From Caulobacteraceae bacterium (GTDB taxonomy: Bacteria; Pseudomonadota; Alphaproteobacteria; Caulobacterales; Caulobacteraceae), in assembly GCA_030446805.1 (NCBI GenBank), contig JAUJMO010000003.1, positions 350,982 through 414,981 of the forward strand: a stretch of DNA of 64,000 nt, written 5' to 3'. Of this stretch, positions 35,257-43,470 are shown in pieces; within the stretch, counting starts at the first letter, position 1; the number at the start of each line of letters is the position of its first letter. The position numbers were made by a program, and so were the translations under genes. The notes below the pieces were generated by a model. The model searched no databases, was not told the DNA's origin, and was given only the letters and a program-made list of their open reading frames with translations.

Positions 35257-36309
35257 ATGACCTATCTGCCCGCTGGCGAGCGCTACGACAGGATGCCTTA
35301 TCGGCGCTGCGGCCGCAGCGGGCTGGACCTGCCGGCGATCTCGCTTGGGCTGTGGCAGAACTTCGGAGGCGTGGACGTCTTTGAGAGGGGGCGGGCGGTG
35401 CTGCGCCGCGCCTTTGACCGAGGCGTCACCCACTTCGATCTGGCCAACAACTACGGCCCGCCCTTCGGCGCCGCGGAGGAGAACTTCGGACGGGTTCTCG
35501 CGAGCGACTTCCGTCCGCACCGCGACGAGCTGGTGATCTCGACCAAGGCGGGTTGGGACATGTGGCCGGGTCCCTATGGCGGGGTCGGCGGCTCGCGGAA
35601 GTACCTGCTGGCCAGCCTCGATCAGAGCCTCCGGCGCATGGGGCTGGACTATGTGGACATCTTCTACTCGCACCGGGTCGACCCCACGACTCCCTTGGAG
35701 GAGACGATGGGCGCGCTGGCCCACGCCCACCGCCAGGGCAAGGCGCTATACGTCGGGATCTCGTCCTATTCGCCGGAGCTGACCGGCCAGGCGCACGCCA
35801 TTCTCAAGAGCGAGGGCGTGCCCTTGCTGATCCACCAGCCCAACTATTCCCTGCTCAACCGCTGGGTCGAAGGGGGGCTGCTGGACGCCCTGGAGGCCCT
35901 GGGCGTCGGCTGCATCGTCTTCTCGCCCCTGGCCCAGGGCCTGCTCACGCGCAAATACCTGAACGGGGTGCCCGAAGACTCGCGGGCCAGCCGCGGCGGC
36001 TCGCTCAAGGCGGAGCATTTGGCGCCGGAGAATATCGAACGCATACGCGTCTTGAACGGCATCGCCGAGCGCCGGGGTCAAAGCCTGGCCCAGATGGCTA
36101 TAGCCTGGGTGCTCCGCGATCCGCGCGTGACCAGCGCCCTGATCGGCGCCCGCACGGTTGAACAACTGGACGACTCCCTGGACGCGCTGGAGACCCTGGA
36201 CTTCTCGCCCGAAGAGCTGGCCGAGATCGACCGTTATGCGTCGGAGGGCGAGGTCGATCTTTGGAAGGTCTCAGCCAGGCTGGGGACCGGAGACGTGCCC
36301 AAGGGCTAG
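35257..36309 (+). CDS. Aldo/keto reductase of the glyceraldehyde-3-phosphate reductase (YghZ/Gpr) type
   Basis: 350 aa. It begins with MPYRRCGRSGLDLPAISLGL and has the catalytic tetrad Asp in FDLANNYGPP (Asp/Tyr), Lys in ISTKAGW and His in IFYSHRVDP. The YGPPFGAAEENFGRVL and MWPGPYGGVGGSRKYL segments are typical of the YghZ/Kv-beta-like AKR14 group; the C-terminus holds the NADPH site (SALIGARTVEQLDDSL). It may detoxify L-glyceraldehyde-3-phosphate or reduce sugar-derived aldehydes, in keeping with the sugar genes downstream. It is followed convergently by the SMP-30 gene. Confidence 0.9.
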   Translation: MTYLPAGERYDRMPYRRCGRSGLDLPAISLGLWQNFGGVDVFERGRAVLRRAFDRGVTHFDLANNYGPPFGAAEENFGRVLASDFRPHRDELVISTKAGWDMWPGPYGGVGGSRKYLLASLDQSLRRMGLDYVDIFYSHRVDPTTPLEETMGALAHAHRQGKALYVGISSYSPELTGQAHAILKSEGVPLLIHQPNYSLLNRWVEGGLLDALEALGVGCIVFSPLAQGLLTRKYLNGVPEDSRASRGGSLKAEHLAPENIERIRVLNGIAERRGQSLAQMAIAWVLRDPRVTSALIGARTVEQLDDSLDALETLDFSPEELAEIDRYASEGEVDLWKVSARLGTGDVPKG

Positions 36310-36391
36310 GCCGGGGTCGAGCCGCCCGACCCGGCTTCGAGCTCGCGCAGCAGGCCCGGTCCGACGAGACGGTGGACCCAGATTCATTCGA

Positions 36392-37264
36392 TCAAGCCCC
36401 GAACGGGACCTGGGGCAGGCCGCGGACGCCCGGGTCCAGGACGAACAGGCTGCCTGCCAGCGGCTCCTGGGCCAGCTGCTCTTCCGAGAGCCCATCGCGC
36501 GCGCTGGTGATGTACAGCCGGGCCAGATCCGGACCGCCGAACGCGCATTTGGTGGGCTGCGAAACCGGCAGGTCCACCACCCGGTCGATCAGGCCCTCCG
36601 GCGTGTAGCGGACCAGTCGCGAGCCGCCCCATTGAGCGTTCCAAAGGCAGCCCTCCGTGTCCACGGCCGAGCCGTCGGGCGTAGCGGCCTGCCCTTTGGT
36701 TTCCGCGAAGAGGTGACGGTAGCCGAGCGCGCCCGTGGACGGGTTCAGGTCATAGCCCCAGATCACATGCTCGAAGCTGTCGGCCACATAAAGGGTGCGG
36801 CCGTCGGGGCTGACCTGGATGGTGTTGGGGATGCCCAGGCCGTCGACCATCCGGGTCACCGTCCAGTCCCGGTCGATGCGGTACAGGGCGCCGGACGCGC
36901 CTGCGCCACCATCGGCCATGGTGCCCAGCCAGAAGCGCCCCTGCCGGTCGGTGCCGCCGTCGTTGGAGCGGTTGGCTGGACGGTCCGGCTCCAGCTCCAG
37001 GATGTGCTCGGCCGCGCCCGTGTCGGGGTCGAAGGCGACCAAGCCCAGGTTCGTGCCCAAGAGCAGCCGGCCGTCGGCCATGGGGGCGAGGGCGCTGGGT
37101 TTGAGGTCCAAGGTCCAGCCCCCGGCTTGGCCGCTGTCCGGCTGGAGCCATTCCACCCGACGGCCCACGATGTCGACCCAGAAGAGCCGGGCGCGGCGCG
37201 GCTCCCAGCAGACACCCTCTCCAAGGATGTTCTCGCGCCGGGCGGCAAGGTCCGGTTTGCTCAT
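36392..37264 (-). CDS. SMP-30/gluconolactonase-family sugar lactonase
   Basis: 290-aa six-bladed propeller. Metal ligands are in place: Glu in ILGEGVCWEPRR, Asn in ANRSNDGGTDRQGRFW, Asn in GIPNTIQVSPDGRTLYVADS, and Asp in DGSAVDTEGCLW. It hydrolyses sugar 1,4- or 1,5-lactones to aldonic acids. This would feed galactonate or arabinonate to the dehydratase/kinase/aldolase operon some 10 kb to the left. No signal peptide is seen; cytoplasmic. Confidence 0.92.
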   Translation of the reverse strand: MSKPDLAARRENILGEGVCWEPRRARLFWVDIVGRRVEWLQPDSGQAGGWTLDLKPSALAPMADGRLLLGTNLGLVAFDPDTGAAEHILELEPDRPANRSNDGGTDRQGRFWLGTMADGGAGASGALYRIDRDWTVTRMVDGLGIPNTIQVSPDGRTLYVADSFEHVIWGYDLNPSTGALGYRHLFAETKGQAATPDGSAVDTEGCLWNAQWGGSRLVRYTPEGLIDRVVDLPVSQPTKCAFGGPDLARLYITSARDGLSEEQLAQEPLAGSLFVLDPGVRGLPQVPFGA

Positions 37265-37389
37265 CTTCCCAGTCCGGACGACATGAACGCCATGTCAGAG
37301 ACCCGACACTGAAAGGCCATCTGAAGGTCCTTTCTTAACCTTTCCGGCGCGTCATCCTCGATCTGTACCGCATAGCGGGAGAGTCCCAG

Positions 37390-37605
37390 GTGCAAGTCAG
37401 CTACTCCGACCTTTTCGCGATCAAGCACGAGCGCGACTACGACGAAGAGATCAAGGCCGGCGATTTCGTTCGCACGGGCCCCAACCTCTTTCCACACTAT
37501 GAGGTCATCGCCGTTCACGGCGACAAGGCCTGGGTGCGCAATGTCCAGAACGGACTGGACGGCGTGACCAACGTCAACCGCTGCCGGAAGATGGAACCGG
37601 CCTGA
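37390..37605 (+). CDS. Conserved-looking small protein of 71 aa, function unknown
   Basis: GTG start at 37390, stop at 37605. The sequence (DLFAIKHERDYDEEIKAGDF, then VRTGPNLFPHYEVIAVHGDK) looks like a small beta barrel with charged N-terminus; KAWVRNVQNG is well formed. Real-gene support comes from acidic/basic composition unlike the antisense frames, the intact length, and a hairpin terminator right after the stop. No family recognised. Confidence 0.65.
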   Translation: MQVSYSDLFAIKHERDYDEEIKAGDFVRTGPNLFPHYEVIAVHGDKAWVRNVQNGLDGVTNVNRCRKMEPA

Positions 37606-37612
37606 CGTGGGC

Positions 37613-37634
37613 GGCGGAACGCTTCCGCCGTTTA
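37613..37634 (+). terminator. Hairpin terminator after the 71-aa gene
   Basis: GGCGGAA, 3-base loop, TTCCGCC (37613-37629), followed by GTTTA. It sits 8 bases after the stop codon. The T run is short, so termination may be partial. Confidence 0.55.
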
Positions 37635-37716
37635 AACGTCGATAGGACTTCCCCATTCGGGGCGAAGCGGGATTAAGTCCCGCCCGCACGCCGGGAGGCC
37701 CGCCATCACCGCCTTC

Positions 37717-39012
37717 ATGTTCGCCACGGGGATCGAGAACTCGAACCCCACGCTCGACAACGGGCGCACTCGCGTCGACCAGATGGAGGCGAGCGGCCAC
37801 TATCGTGAATGGCGCACCGACTTCGACATGGTCGAGGAGCTGGGGATCCGGTTCCTGCGCTACGGGCCGCCGATCCACACCACCTGGCGTGGGCCGGACA
37901 AGTACGACTGGAGCTTCGCGGACGAGACGTTCGGCGAATTGCAGCGGCGCGACATCGTGCCGATCGTGGACCTGTGCCACTTCGGCCTGCCGGACTGGAT
38001 GGGCAATTTCCAGAACAGCGACCTGCCGCGCCTGTTCGAGCGCTATGCACGCGCTTTCGCGGAGCGGTTTCCCTGGGTGCAGCTGTATACGCCCATGAAC
38101 GAAATGTACATCACCGCCACCTTCTCGGCCAAGTACGGCTGGTGGAACGAACAGTTGTCGTCGGACTACGCCTATGTCACGGCGCTGAAGTACATCGTCA
38201 AGGCGAATGTCCTGGCCATGCGGACCATCCTCGAGGTGCGTAAGAATGCGATCTTCATCCAGAGCGAGTCCTCAGAGTACTACCATGCCGAGAGCCCGGC
38301 AGCGATCAAGCCGGCGGAGTTGCAGAATTCAGCAAGGTTCCTATCGCTCGACCTGAACTATGGGCACCGGGTGGACTCGGAGATGTTCGAGTACCTGATG
38401 GACAACGGGATGACGCGGGAGGAGTACCGCTTCTTCATGGAAAGCCGGTTGCGCCACCACTGTATCATGGGCAACGACTATTATTGGACCAATGAGCACC
38501 GCGTGCGGGCGGACGGCCACACCAACGCCTCCGGGGAGATATTCGGCTACGCGGTGATCACGCGGCAGTACTACGACCGGTACCGGCTGCCGGTGATGCA
38601 CACCGAAACCAACCTGGCGGAAGGCGCCCAGGGCGACGAGGCGGTGAATTGGCTTTGGAAGGAATGGGCCAGCGTGTTGCGGGTGCGTAACGACGGCGTG
38701 CCCATGGTGGGGTTCACCTGGTATTCGCTGACGGACCAGGTCGACTGGGACACCGCCTTGCGTGAGAAGAACGGCCGGGTCAATCCGCTGGGCCTTTACG
38801 ACCTGGATCGCAACATCCGGCCGGTAGGGCGCAGCTATAAACAGCTGATCCACGACTGGCGCTCCGTGCTGCCCACCCAGAGCCTGTGTTTAACGGTGCC
38901 GGTGGTGCCGCCATCGGAGTATGAGGCCGTCAAGGCCATGCGGGAACGCGTGGCGGCGCGCGGGCACCCGGATCCGGCGCCTCACCCGGCCATCATGTCG
39001 CAGGGGGGCTGA
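37717..39012 (+). CDS. GH1-like glycoside hydrolase
   Basis: 431 aa TIM-barrel protein. The acid/base Glu is in YTPMNEMYITATF (NE motif, about residue 126), the nucleophile is in MHTETNLAEG (TE, about residue 294), and VGFTWYSLTDQVDWD gives the aglycone-side Trp. MFATGIENSNPTLDNGRTR at the start, with DMVEELGIRFLRYGPP, is the usual beta-1 strand. It is shorter and more divergent than classic beta-glucosidases. No signal peptide, so it acts in the cytoplasm on imported glycosides. The aldose epimerase starts directly after its stop codon. Confidence 0.8.
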   Translation: MFATGIENSNPTLDNGRTRVDQMEASGHYREWRTDFDMVEELGIRFLRYGPPIHTTWRGPDKYDWSFADETFGELQRRDIVPIVDLCHFGLPDWMGNFQNSDLPRLFERYARAFAERFPWVQLYTPMNEMYITATFSAKYGWWNEQLSSDYAYVTALKYIVKANVLAMRTILEVRKNAIFIQSESSEYYHAESPAAIKPAELQNSARFLSLDLNYGHRVDSEMFEYLMDNGMTREEYRFFMESRLRHHCIMGNDYYWTNEHRVRADGHTNASGEIFGYAVITRQYYDRYRLPVMHTETNLAEGAQGDEAVNWLWKEWASVLRVRNDGVPMVGFTWYSLTDQVDWDTALREKNGRVNPLGLYDLDRNIRPVGRSYKQLIHDWRSVLPTQSLCLTVPVVPPSEYEAVKAMRERVAARGHPDPAPHPAIMSQGG

Positions 39013-39888
39013 ATGTCCAACACCGTTCGCCTGGTTGCGGGAGACCTGGTTCTCGACCTCGTCCCGGCGGTGGGGGGCGTGGTGCGCAGCTTCCGCGCGG
39101 GCGGAACACCGGTGTTCCGGGAGGGGCCGGCGGAGATCGCTGACGCCAACGACGGCGGCTGCTATCCACTGGTTCCCTTCTCCAACCGCTTACGTGACGG
39201 GCGTTTCACCTTTCGTGGGCGCGAGGTGCGGCTGTCGCCCAACCTGCCGCCTCAGAAGCACCCCTTGCACGGCCAGGGCTGGCGCGGAGCCTGGAGCGTT
39301 GAGACGGCGGACCAGGATCGCGCGGTGCTGGTGTTCGATCACGCGCCCGGCGAATGGCCCTGGGCCTATCAGGCGCGCCAGGCCCTCCAGCTGGACCCCG
39401 GGGGCCTCTCCATCGGCCTGAGCTGCCGCAACCTGTCGCCGGAGCCGATGCCCTGCGGCCTGGGCCTGCACCCCTATTTCCCCGCAGGCCCCGACACCGT
39501 GCTGTCGACCGAGGTCGCCGGCGTGTGGACCATCGACGGGGAGGTCATGCCCGTCGCGCTGGAGCCCGCAGTGGGCCGCTACGACCTCCACCAACGCCGG
39601 ATCGACGGGGCCGATCTCGACAACGGCTATGAGGGCTGGAGCGGTTGGGCGGAACTGCGCCAACCGGAGTTCAGCGTCCGCATCACCTCGCCGGACGCGG
39701 GCCGGTTCCAGGTCTATGCGCCGCCGGAGGGCGGGATCGTGGTGGCCGAGCCCGTGGTCAACGCCAACGCCGCCCTGAACCAGCCGGAGGACCGCTGGCC
39801 CGAACTGGGGCTGACGCTGCTGAGCCCGGGAGACAGCACGGCCATGTCCGCCCGCTTCGACGTCGTTCGCGCCAAGGAGCCCGCATGA
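39013..39888 (+). CDS. Aldose 1-epimerase (mutarotase)
   Basis: 291 aa, ATG immediately after the GH1-like stop. GalM-type fold with PLVPFSNRLRDGRFTFRGRE, HPLHGQGWRGAW (catalytic His), LGLHPYFPAG (second His) and a C-terminal acid in VVAEPVVNANAALN (general base). It interconverts alpha and beta anomers of aldoses released by the glycosidase. The stop codon overlaps the pyruvate kinase start (ATGA). Confidence 0.9.
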   Translation: MSNTVRLVAGDLVLDLVPAVGGVVRSFRAGGTPVFREGPAEIADANDGGCYPLVPFSNRLRDGRFTFRGREVRLSPNLPPQKHPLHGQGWRGAWSVETADQDRAVLVFDHAPGEWPWAYQARQALQLDPGGLSIGLSCRNLSPEPMPCGLGLHPYFPAGPDTVLSTEVAGVWTIDGEVMPVALEPAVGRYDLHQRRIDGADLDNGYEGWSGWAELRQPEFSVRITSPDAGRFQVYAPPEGGIVVAEPVVNANAALNQPEDRWPELGLTLLSPGDSTAMSARFDVVRAKEPA

Positions 39889-41315
39889 TCCGTGACCGCC
39901 GCGCCCGCATCGTGGCCACGCTGGGCCCGGCCAGCAACACGCCCGAGATGGTGGAAACGCTGGCCCGTGCCGGCGCCGACGTCTTCCGCCTGAACTTCAG
40001 CCACGGCGCCCATGCGGATCATCAGGTCTCGGCCGAGAACGTGCGGGCGGCGGAGGCGGCCGTGGAACGTCCCCTGGCCGTGCTGGCGGACCTGCAGGGG
40101 CCCAAGCTGAGGCTGGGCCGCTTCGAGAACGGCCGGGCGCAGCTTGAGAAGGGCGCCAGCCTCCGGCTGGTGCTGGAGCAGGTTGCGGGAACCGAGCGGC
40201 GGGCCAGCCTACCTCATCCGGAGATCTTCGCGGCCCTGCATCCGGGGGCGGAGATCCTGATCGACGACGGCCGGCTGCGGCTGCGGGTGGAGAGCAACGG
40301 GCCGGAGCACGCCGACACGCGGGTGATCCAGGGCGGAACGGTGTCGGACCGCAAGGGCGTGAACCTGCCGGGCGTGGTGCTGCCGCTCTCCGCCATGACG
40401 GAAAAGGACCGGGCCGACCTCCGCTTCGCCCTGGAGATCCCCGTGGACTGGGTGGCGCTGTCCTTTGTACAGCGCCCGGAGGACATGATCGAGCTTCGCG
40501 GCCTGGTGCAGGGCCGCGCCGCCTGTCTGGCCAAGATCGAGAAGCCCCAGGCGCTGGAGCGGCTGGAGGCCATCCTCGACCACTCCGACGGGCTCATGGT
40601 GGCCCGCGGCGACCTTGGCGTGGAATTGGCGCTGGAGGACGTGCCCATCGCCCAGAAGACCATCATCCGTGCGGCGCGTCGGCGCGGCGCCCCGGTGATC
40701 GTGGCCACTCAAATGCTGGAAAGCATGATCAGCTCCGCCTTTCCTACGCGGGCGGAGGCCTCCGACGTGGCCAATGCGGTCTATGAGGGCGCGGACGCCC
40801 TGATGTTGTCGGCCGAGTCCGCCTCGGGGCAGTACCCGCTTGAGGCCGTGCGCATGATGGACCGCATCATCGCGCGGGTGGAGCACGATCCTCGGTGGCC
40901 CGGCTTGATGGCCGCCGAGCACGCCGAGCAGGGTGGGCGCGCGGACCTGGACGCCATCGCCTCGGCCGCATGCCGGGCGGCCGAGACGGCGCGCGCGGCT
41001 TGCCTGGTGGCCTTCACGGCCAGGGGCGCCACGGCCAGGCGCATCTCCCGCGAACGCCCCCTGCAGCCCGTGCTGGCGCTCACGCCGTCGCTGGAGTCGG
41101 CGCGTCGCATGGCGCTGGGCTGGGGGTTGGAGCCCCGCGTGGCCAACGACCCGGTGGGTGAAGACGACATGGCCGCCCAGGCGGTGGAGGCGGCCGCCGC
41201 CCTGGGCTTCGCGGGTCCGGGCGCGCCCGTGGTGGTGGTCGCGGGTGTGCCGTTCGGCTTTGCGGGCAGCACCAATCTGCTGCGCATCGCCCACGTTGCG
41301 GAAACGAAGGTCTGA
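39885..41315 (+). CDS. pyk: Pyruvate kinase
   Basis: 476 aa. MIRDRRARIVATLGPAS opens the barrel; FRLNFSHGAHADH (substrate/metal), VLADLQGPKLRLG, ACLAKIEKPQALERLE (catalytic Lys in the family signature), LMVARGDLGVELALEDVP, QMLESMISSAFPTRAE and SAESASGQYPLEAV are all present. It converts PEP and ADP to pyruvate and ATP. The start at 39885 overlaps the epimerase gene, so this enzyme is made within a sugar-catabolic operon; it may be a second, inducible isozyme (inference). Confidence 0.96.
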   Translation: MIRDRRARIVATLGPASNTPEMVETLARAGADVFRLNFSHGAHADHQVSAENVRAAEAAVERPLAVLADLQGPKLRLGRFENGRAQLEKGASLRLVLEQVAGTERRASLPHPEIFAALHPGAEILIDDGRLRLRVESNGPEHADTRVIQGGTVSDRKGVNLPGVVLPLSAMTEKDRADLRFALEIPVDWVALSFVQRPEDMIELRGLVQGRAACLAKIEKPQALERLEAILDHSDGLMVARGDLGVELALEDVPIAQKTIIRAARRRGAPVIVATQMLESMISSAFPTRAEASDVANAVYEGADALMLSAESASGQYPLEAVRMMDRIIARVEHDPRWPGLMAAEHAEQGGRADLDAIASAACRAAETARAACLVAFTARGATARRISRERPLQPVLALTPSLESARRMALGWGLEPRVANDPVGEDDMAAQAVEAAAALGFAGPGAPVVVVAGVPFGFAGSTNLLRIAHVAETKV

Positions 41316-41330
41316 TCGAAGCGGCGAGCG

Positions 41331-42359
41331 TCAGGCTCCGAAGTCGCCGGAGGGCTCGGAACAACGGCCGTTTACGCGCAAGGCTAGCTCCCCAAGGAAG
41401 ACTTCCCCCACTTCGCGTTCGAACTGTTGCTTCTCCCGCCGGATCAGCGCTCGGAACGGCTCTTGGGCACGCCAGGCGGCCGCCGGATCGGACAGGATCG
41501 CCGCCAGCTTTCGGTTCAGGGCGCCGGTGTCGACCTCGCCCCCGTCGAACTTGAACGGATCATCCAGGGGGAAGTCTTCGGGGTTGGTCCCGGCTCCCTT
41601 GCGATGCACCAGAACCACGCTCCCGGCGACGGCGGCCTCGCGCGGCGTTCGGTCCTTTCCGGGGAAATGGCCGAAGTCGAGGTGAACAGGCGCAGCCTGG
41701 AAGGCTTGTATCATCTCGCGTCGGGTGAACCCGCGCAGCGGCACGCTCCTGCCCGTCTCTGGTCGCTGCAGGAACCGCATCGCCAGCTCAAAGCCTCGCC
41801 TCGGACTATAGGTGAAGGCCGTTGCAGGGGGCGGCGCGCTGGGCTCGAGCTCCGTGAAGGTCTCGTCCGTGTAGTCCGTCAAAAGCCGAACCCGCCGAGC
41901 TCCAGCTTGGGTGAGGAAGTCTCGGGCGTAAGCCGACTGACAAAGGTGGAGCACGTCGGCCGATAAGGAGCCCTGATAGGCTGGCGCCAGGGCGTTCGCC
42001 TCACGGTTCAGCACGCTGTCGACAGCCAGCCACCAGATGGCGACCTGCGCCGGAGCGAACCTGGCCGAGATGTGTCCCAGGGCTTCGGGCAGCACCACGA
42101 GAAGCTCAGGCAGGAGGGTCGCGCGGCTGATCGGAATCGGCCGGTAGCGGGCGAAGACCTCCAGGCAGGGATTGTCCCCCACCGGACGCGCGAAAAAGCT
42201 GTCGCCGTCCCGGCCTATCGGGGGCTGCACGGGATCGTGAGCGTAGTAGGCGATCTGCGTCGGCAAGCCGCGCTGGTTCAGCGCGAGGGAAAGCTGGTGG
42301 ATCGCATGGGGGCCACCGGTCACCGTGGCCGGGCACAGCAGCAGAGCGCGCTCGATCAT
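41331..42359 (-). CDS. Glycosyltransferase-like protein (divergent GT-B type)
   Basis: 342 aa, cytosolic. The N-terminus (ERALLLCPATVTGGPHAIHQ) resembles glycan GT-B proteins, and the C-terminal half has VHLDFGHFPGKDRTPREAAV followed by GSVVLVHRKGA, reminiscent of the GT4 donor site (EX7E region replaced). The middle contains AIWWLAVDSVLNREA. Specific donor and acceptor are unknown. It is followed by a methyltransferase gene upstream on the same strand, suggesting surface-glycan work. The family assignment is tentative. Confidence 0.5.
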   Translation of the reverse strand: MIERALLLCPATVTGGPHAIHQLSLALNQRGLPTQIAYYAHDPVQPPIGRDGDSFFARPVGDNPCLEVFARYRPIPISRATLLPELLVVLPEALGHISARFAPAQVAIWWLAVDSVLNREANALAPAYQGSLSADVLHLCQSAYARDFLTQAGARRVRLLTDYTDETFTELEPSAPPPATAFTYSPRRGFELAMRFLQRPETGRSVPLRGFTRREMIQAFQAAPVHLDFGHFPGKDRTPREAAVAGSVVLVHRKGAGTNPEDFPLDDPFKFDGGEVDTGALNRKLAAILSDPAAAWRAQEPFRALIRREKQQFEREVGEVFLGELALRVNGRCSEPSGDFGA

Positions 42360-42428
42360 GCCTCCCTAGAGCATGGGAGACCGTCGTGTCCCAGCTATTC
42401 CGTCAGCCTCCAACGCAGCCGCCTGCCG

Positions 42429-43247
42429 TCACCCGACCTTTGGCCGCATGACGAGCCAGGGCGTGGGGCTGCCGCGCCACTCCCAAACGGCCAGAAGCTG
42501 ATCCAGATGACCGTTCTCCCCCAGCCAGTCTGGGAGGGGCGGATTCTTCCCCTGCTGCTCGATCCGAAGCACGTCGTGACTGGGCGCGAACCGTTGCGCG
42601 AGCCGGTCGGTGACGCCGGGACGGGCGCCCGGATGGGTTTCGACGATCACGCTCATGGTCGCCAATGACGGAAAGGCGCCGGGGTCGAGAAGGTCGTCCT
42701 CCGCCCCTTCGGCGTCGATCAGCACCAAGGCGCGGCGACCGCTGAAGGCGGCGAAGTCCTCGCCCCTGAACTCACCGCCGATGCGCACCTGATCGGTCAC
42801 GCCGTTGGCCTCGGCCACGGCCGCGCAGGCCTCGCGAGCGGCGGCGGAGACGTCAAAGGCGTGGACCTCCACGCCGGGGAGCAGCCTCGCCATTCCGACC
42901 GCGTAGAAGCCCTCCGCGCAACCGATGTTGATGACCGCCTCCAGCCCTTCGGCCGCAAACGCCTCGATGTGGGGGTGCAGCTCGGATTCATAGGAGCCGA
43001 TCAGGCGGGCGCACAAGGCGCCGTCTCCGGTCCTTCGGACGTACTGCAATCCCGCAAAGGGGCCGCTTCGGACAACGGTCCCGCCTTCTCGGATCAAGGC
43101 GCTTCCGATCGTCTGCGAGCGCCATTTGGCCGCCCACCTCAGGGTCATGAGAAGCTCAGTCTCGGTGGGCGGGCTGGAGTAGCCGGCGACACACTTGCGC
43201 AGGATCTCGGCCGCGGCCTCGTTCAGAGTCTTCGGAGGGGGCTGCAT
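42429..43247 (-). CDS. SAM-dependent methyltransferase-like protein
   Basis: 272 aa from ATG 43247, chosen because AAAGGACAG lies just upstream; an ATG at 43271 lacks a ribosome-binding site. The SAM-binding motif I is VINIGCAEGFYAVGMARLL (E/D-x-G-x-x-G type), followed by VEVHAFDVSAAAREAC (acidic loop) and ALVLIDAEGAEDDLL (motif IV, as in FkbM-like enzymes). Likely methylates a sugar or small molecule. It lies 69 bases upstream of the glycosyltransferase-like gene on the minus strand. Confidence 0.7.
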   Translation of the reverse strand: MQPPPKTLNEAAAEILRKCVAGYSSPPTETELLMTLRWAAKWRSQTIGSALIREGGTVVRSGPFAGLQYVRRTGDGALCARLIGSYESELHPHIEAFAAEGLEAVINIGCAEGFYAVGMARLLPGVEVHAFDVSAAAREACAAVAEANGVTDQVRIGGEFRGEDFAAFSGRRALVLIDAEGAEDDLLDPGAFPSLATMSVIVETHPGARPGVTDRLAQRFAPSHDVLRIEQQGKNPPLPDWLGENGHLDQLLAVWEWRGSPTPWLVMRPKVG

Positions 43248-43470
43248 GCTCTGTCCTTTGAACCGGTTCATGCGCGGGAAACCTAGCGTCCGGTGCAAGC
43301 CAGGCGCGGTTCGCGGACGAACCTAGCGTCCGCCCAGGGTTTTCCAATCTCGATCCTCCAACTCGCGGGGAGGGCCGGCGGTCCTCGCGGTGGAACCATC
43401 GAGCATCCTTCCGCGCCCACGAGCGTGCGAACGGCAGGACGCGCCCGTTTCGCGACCCAGTTGGCTCGAG

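Noticed and set aside
36158..37312. Plus-strand frame opposite the SMP-30 gene
   Set aside because: Antisense to a lactonase gene with all metal ligands in place.
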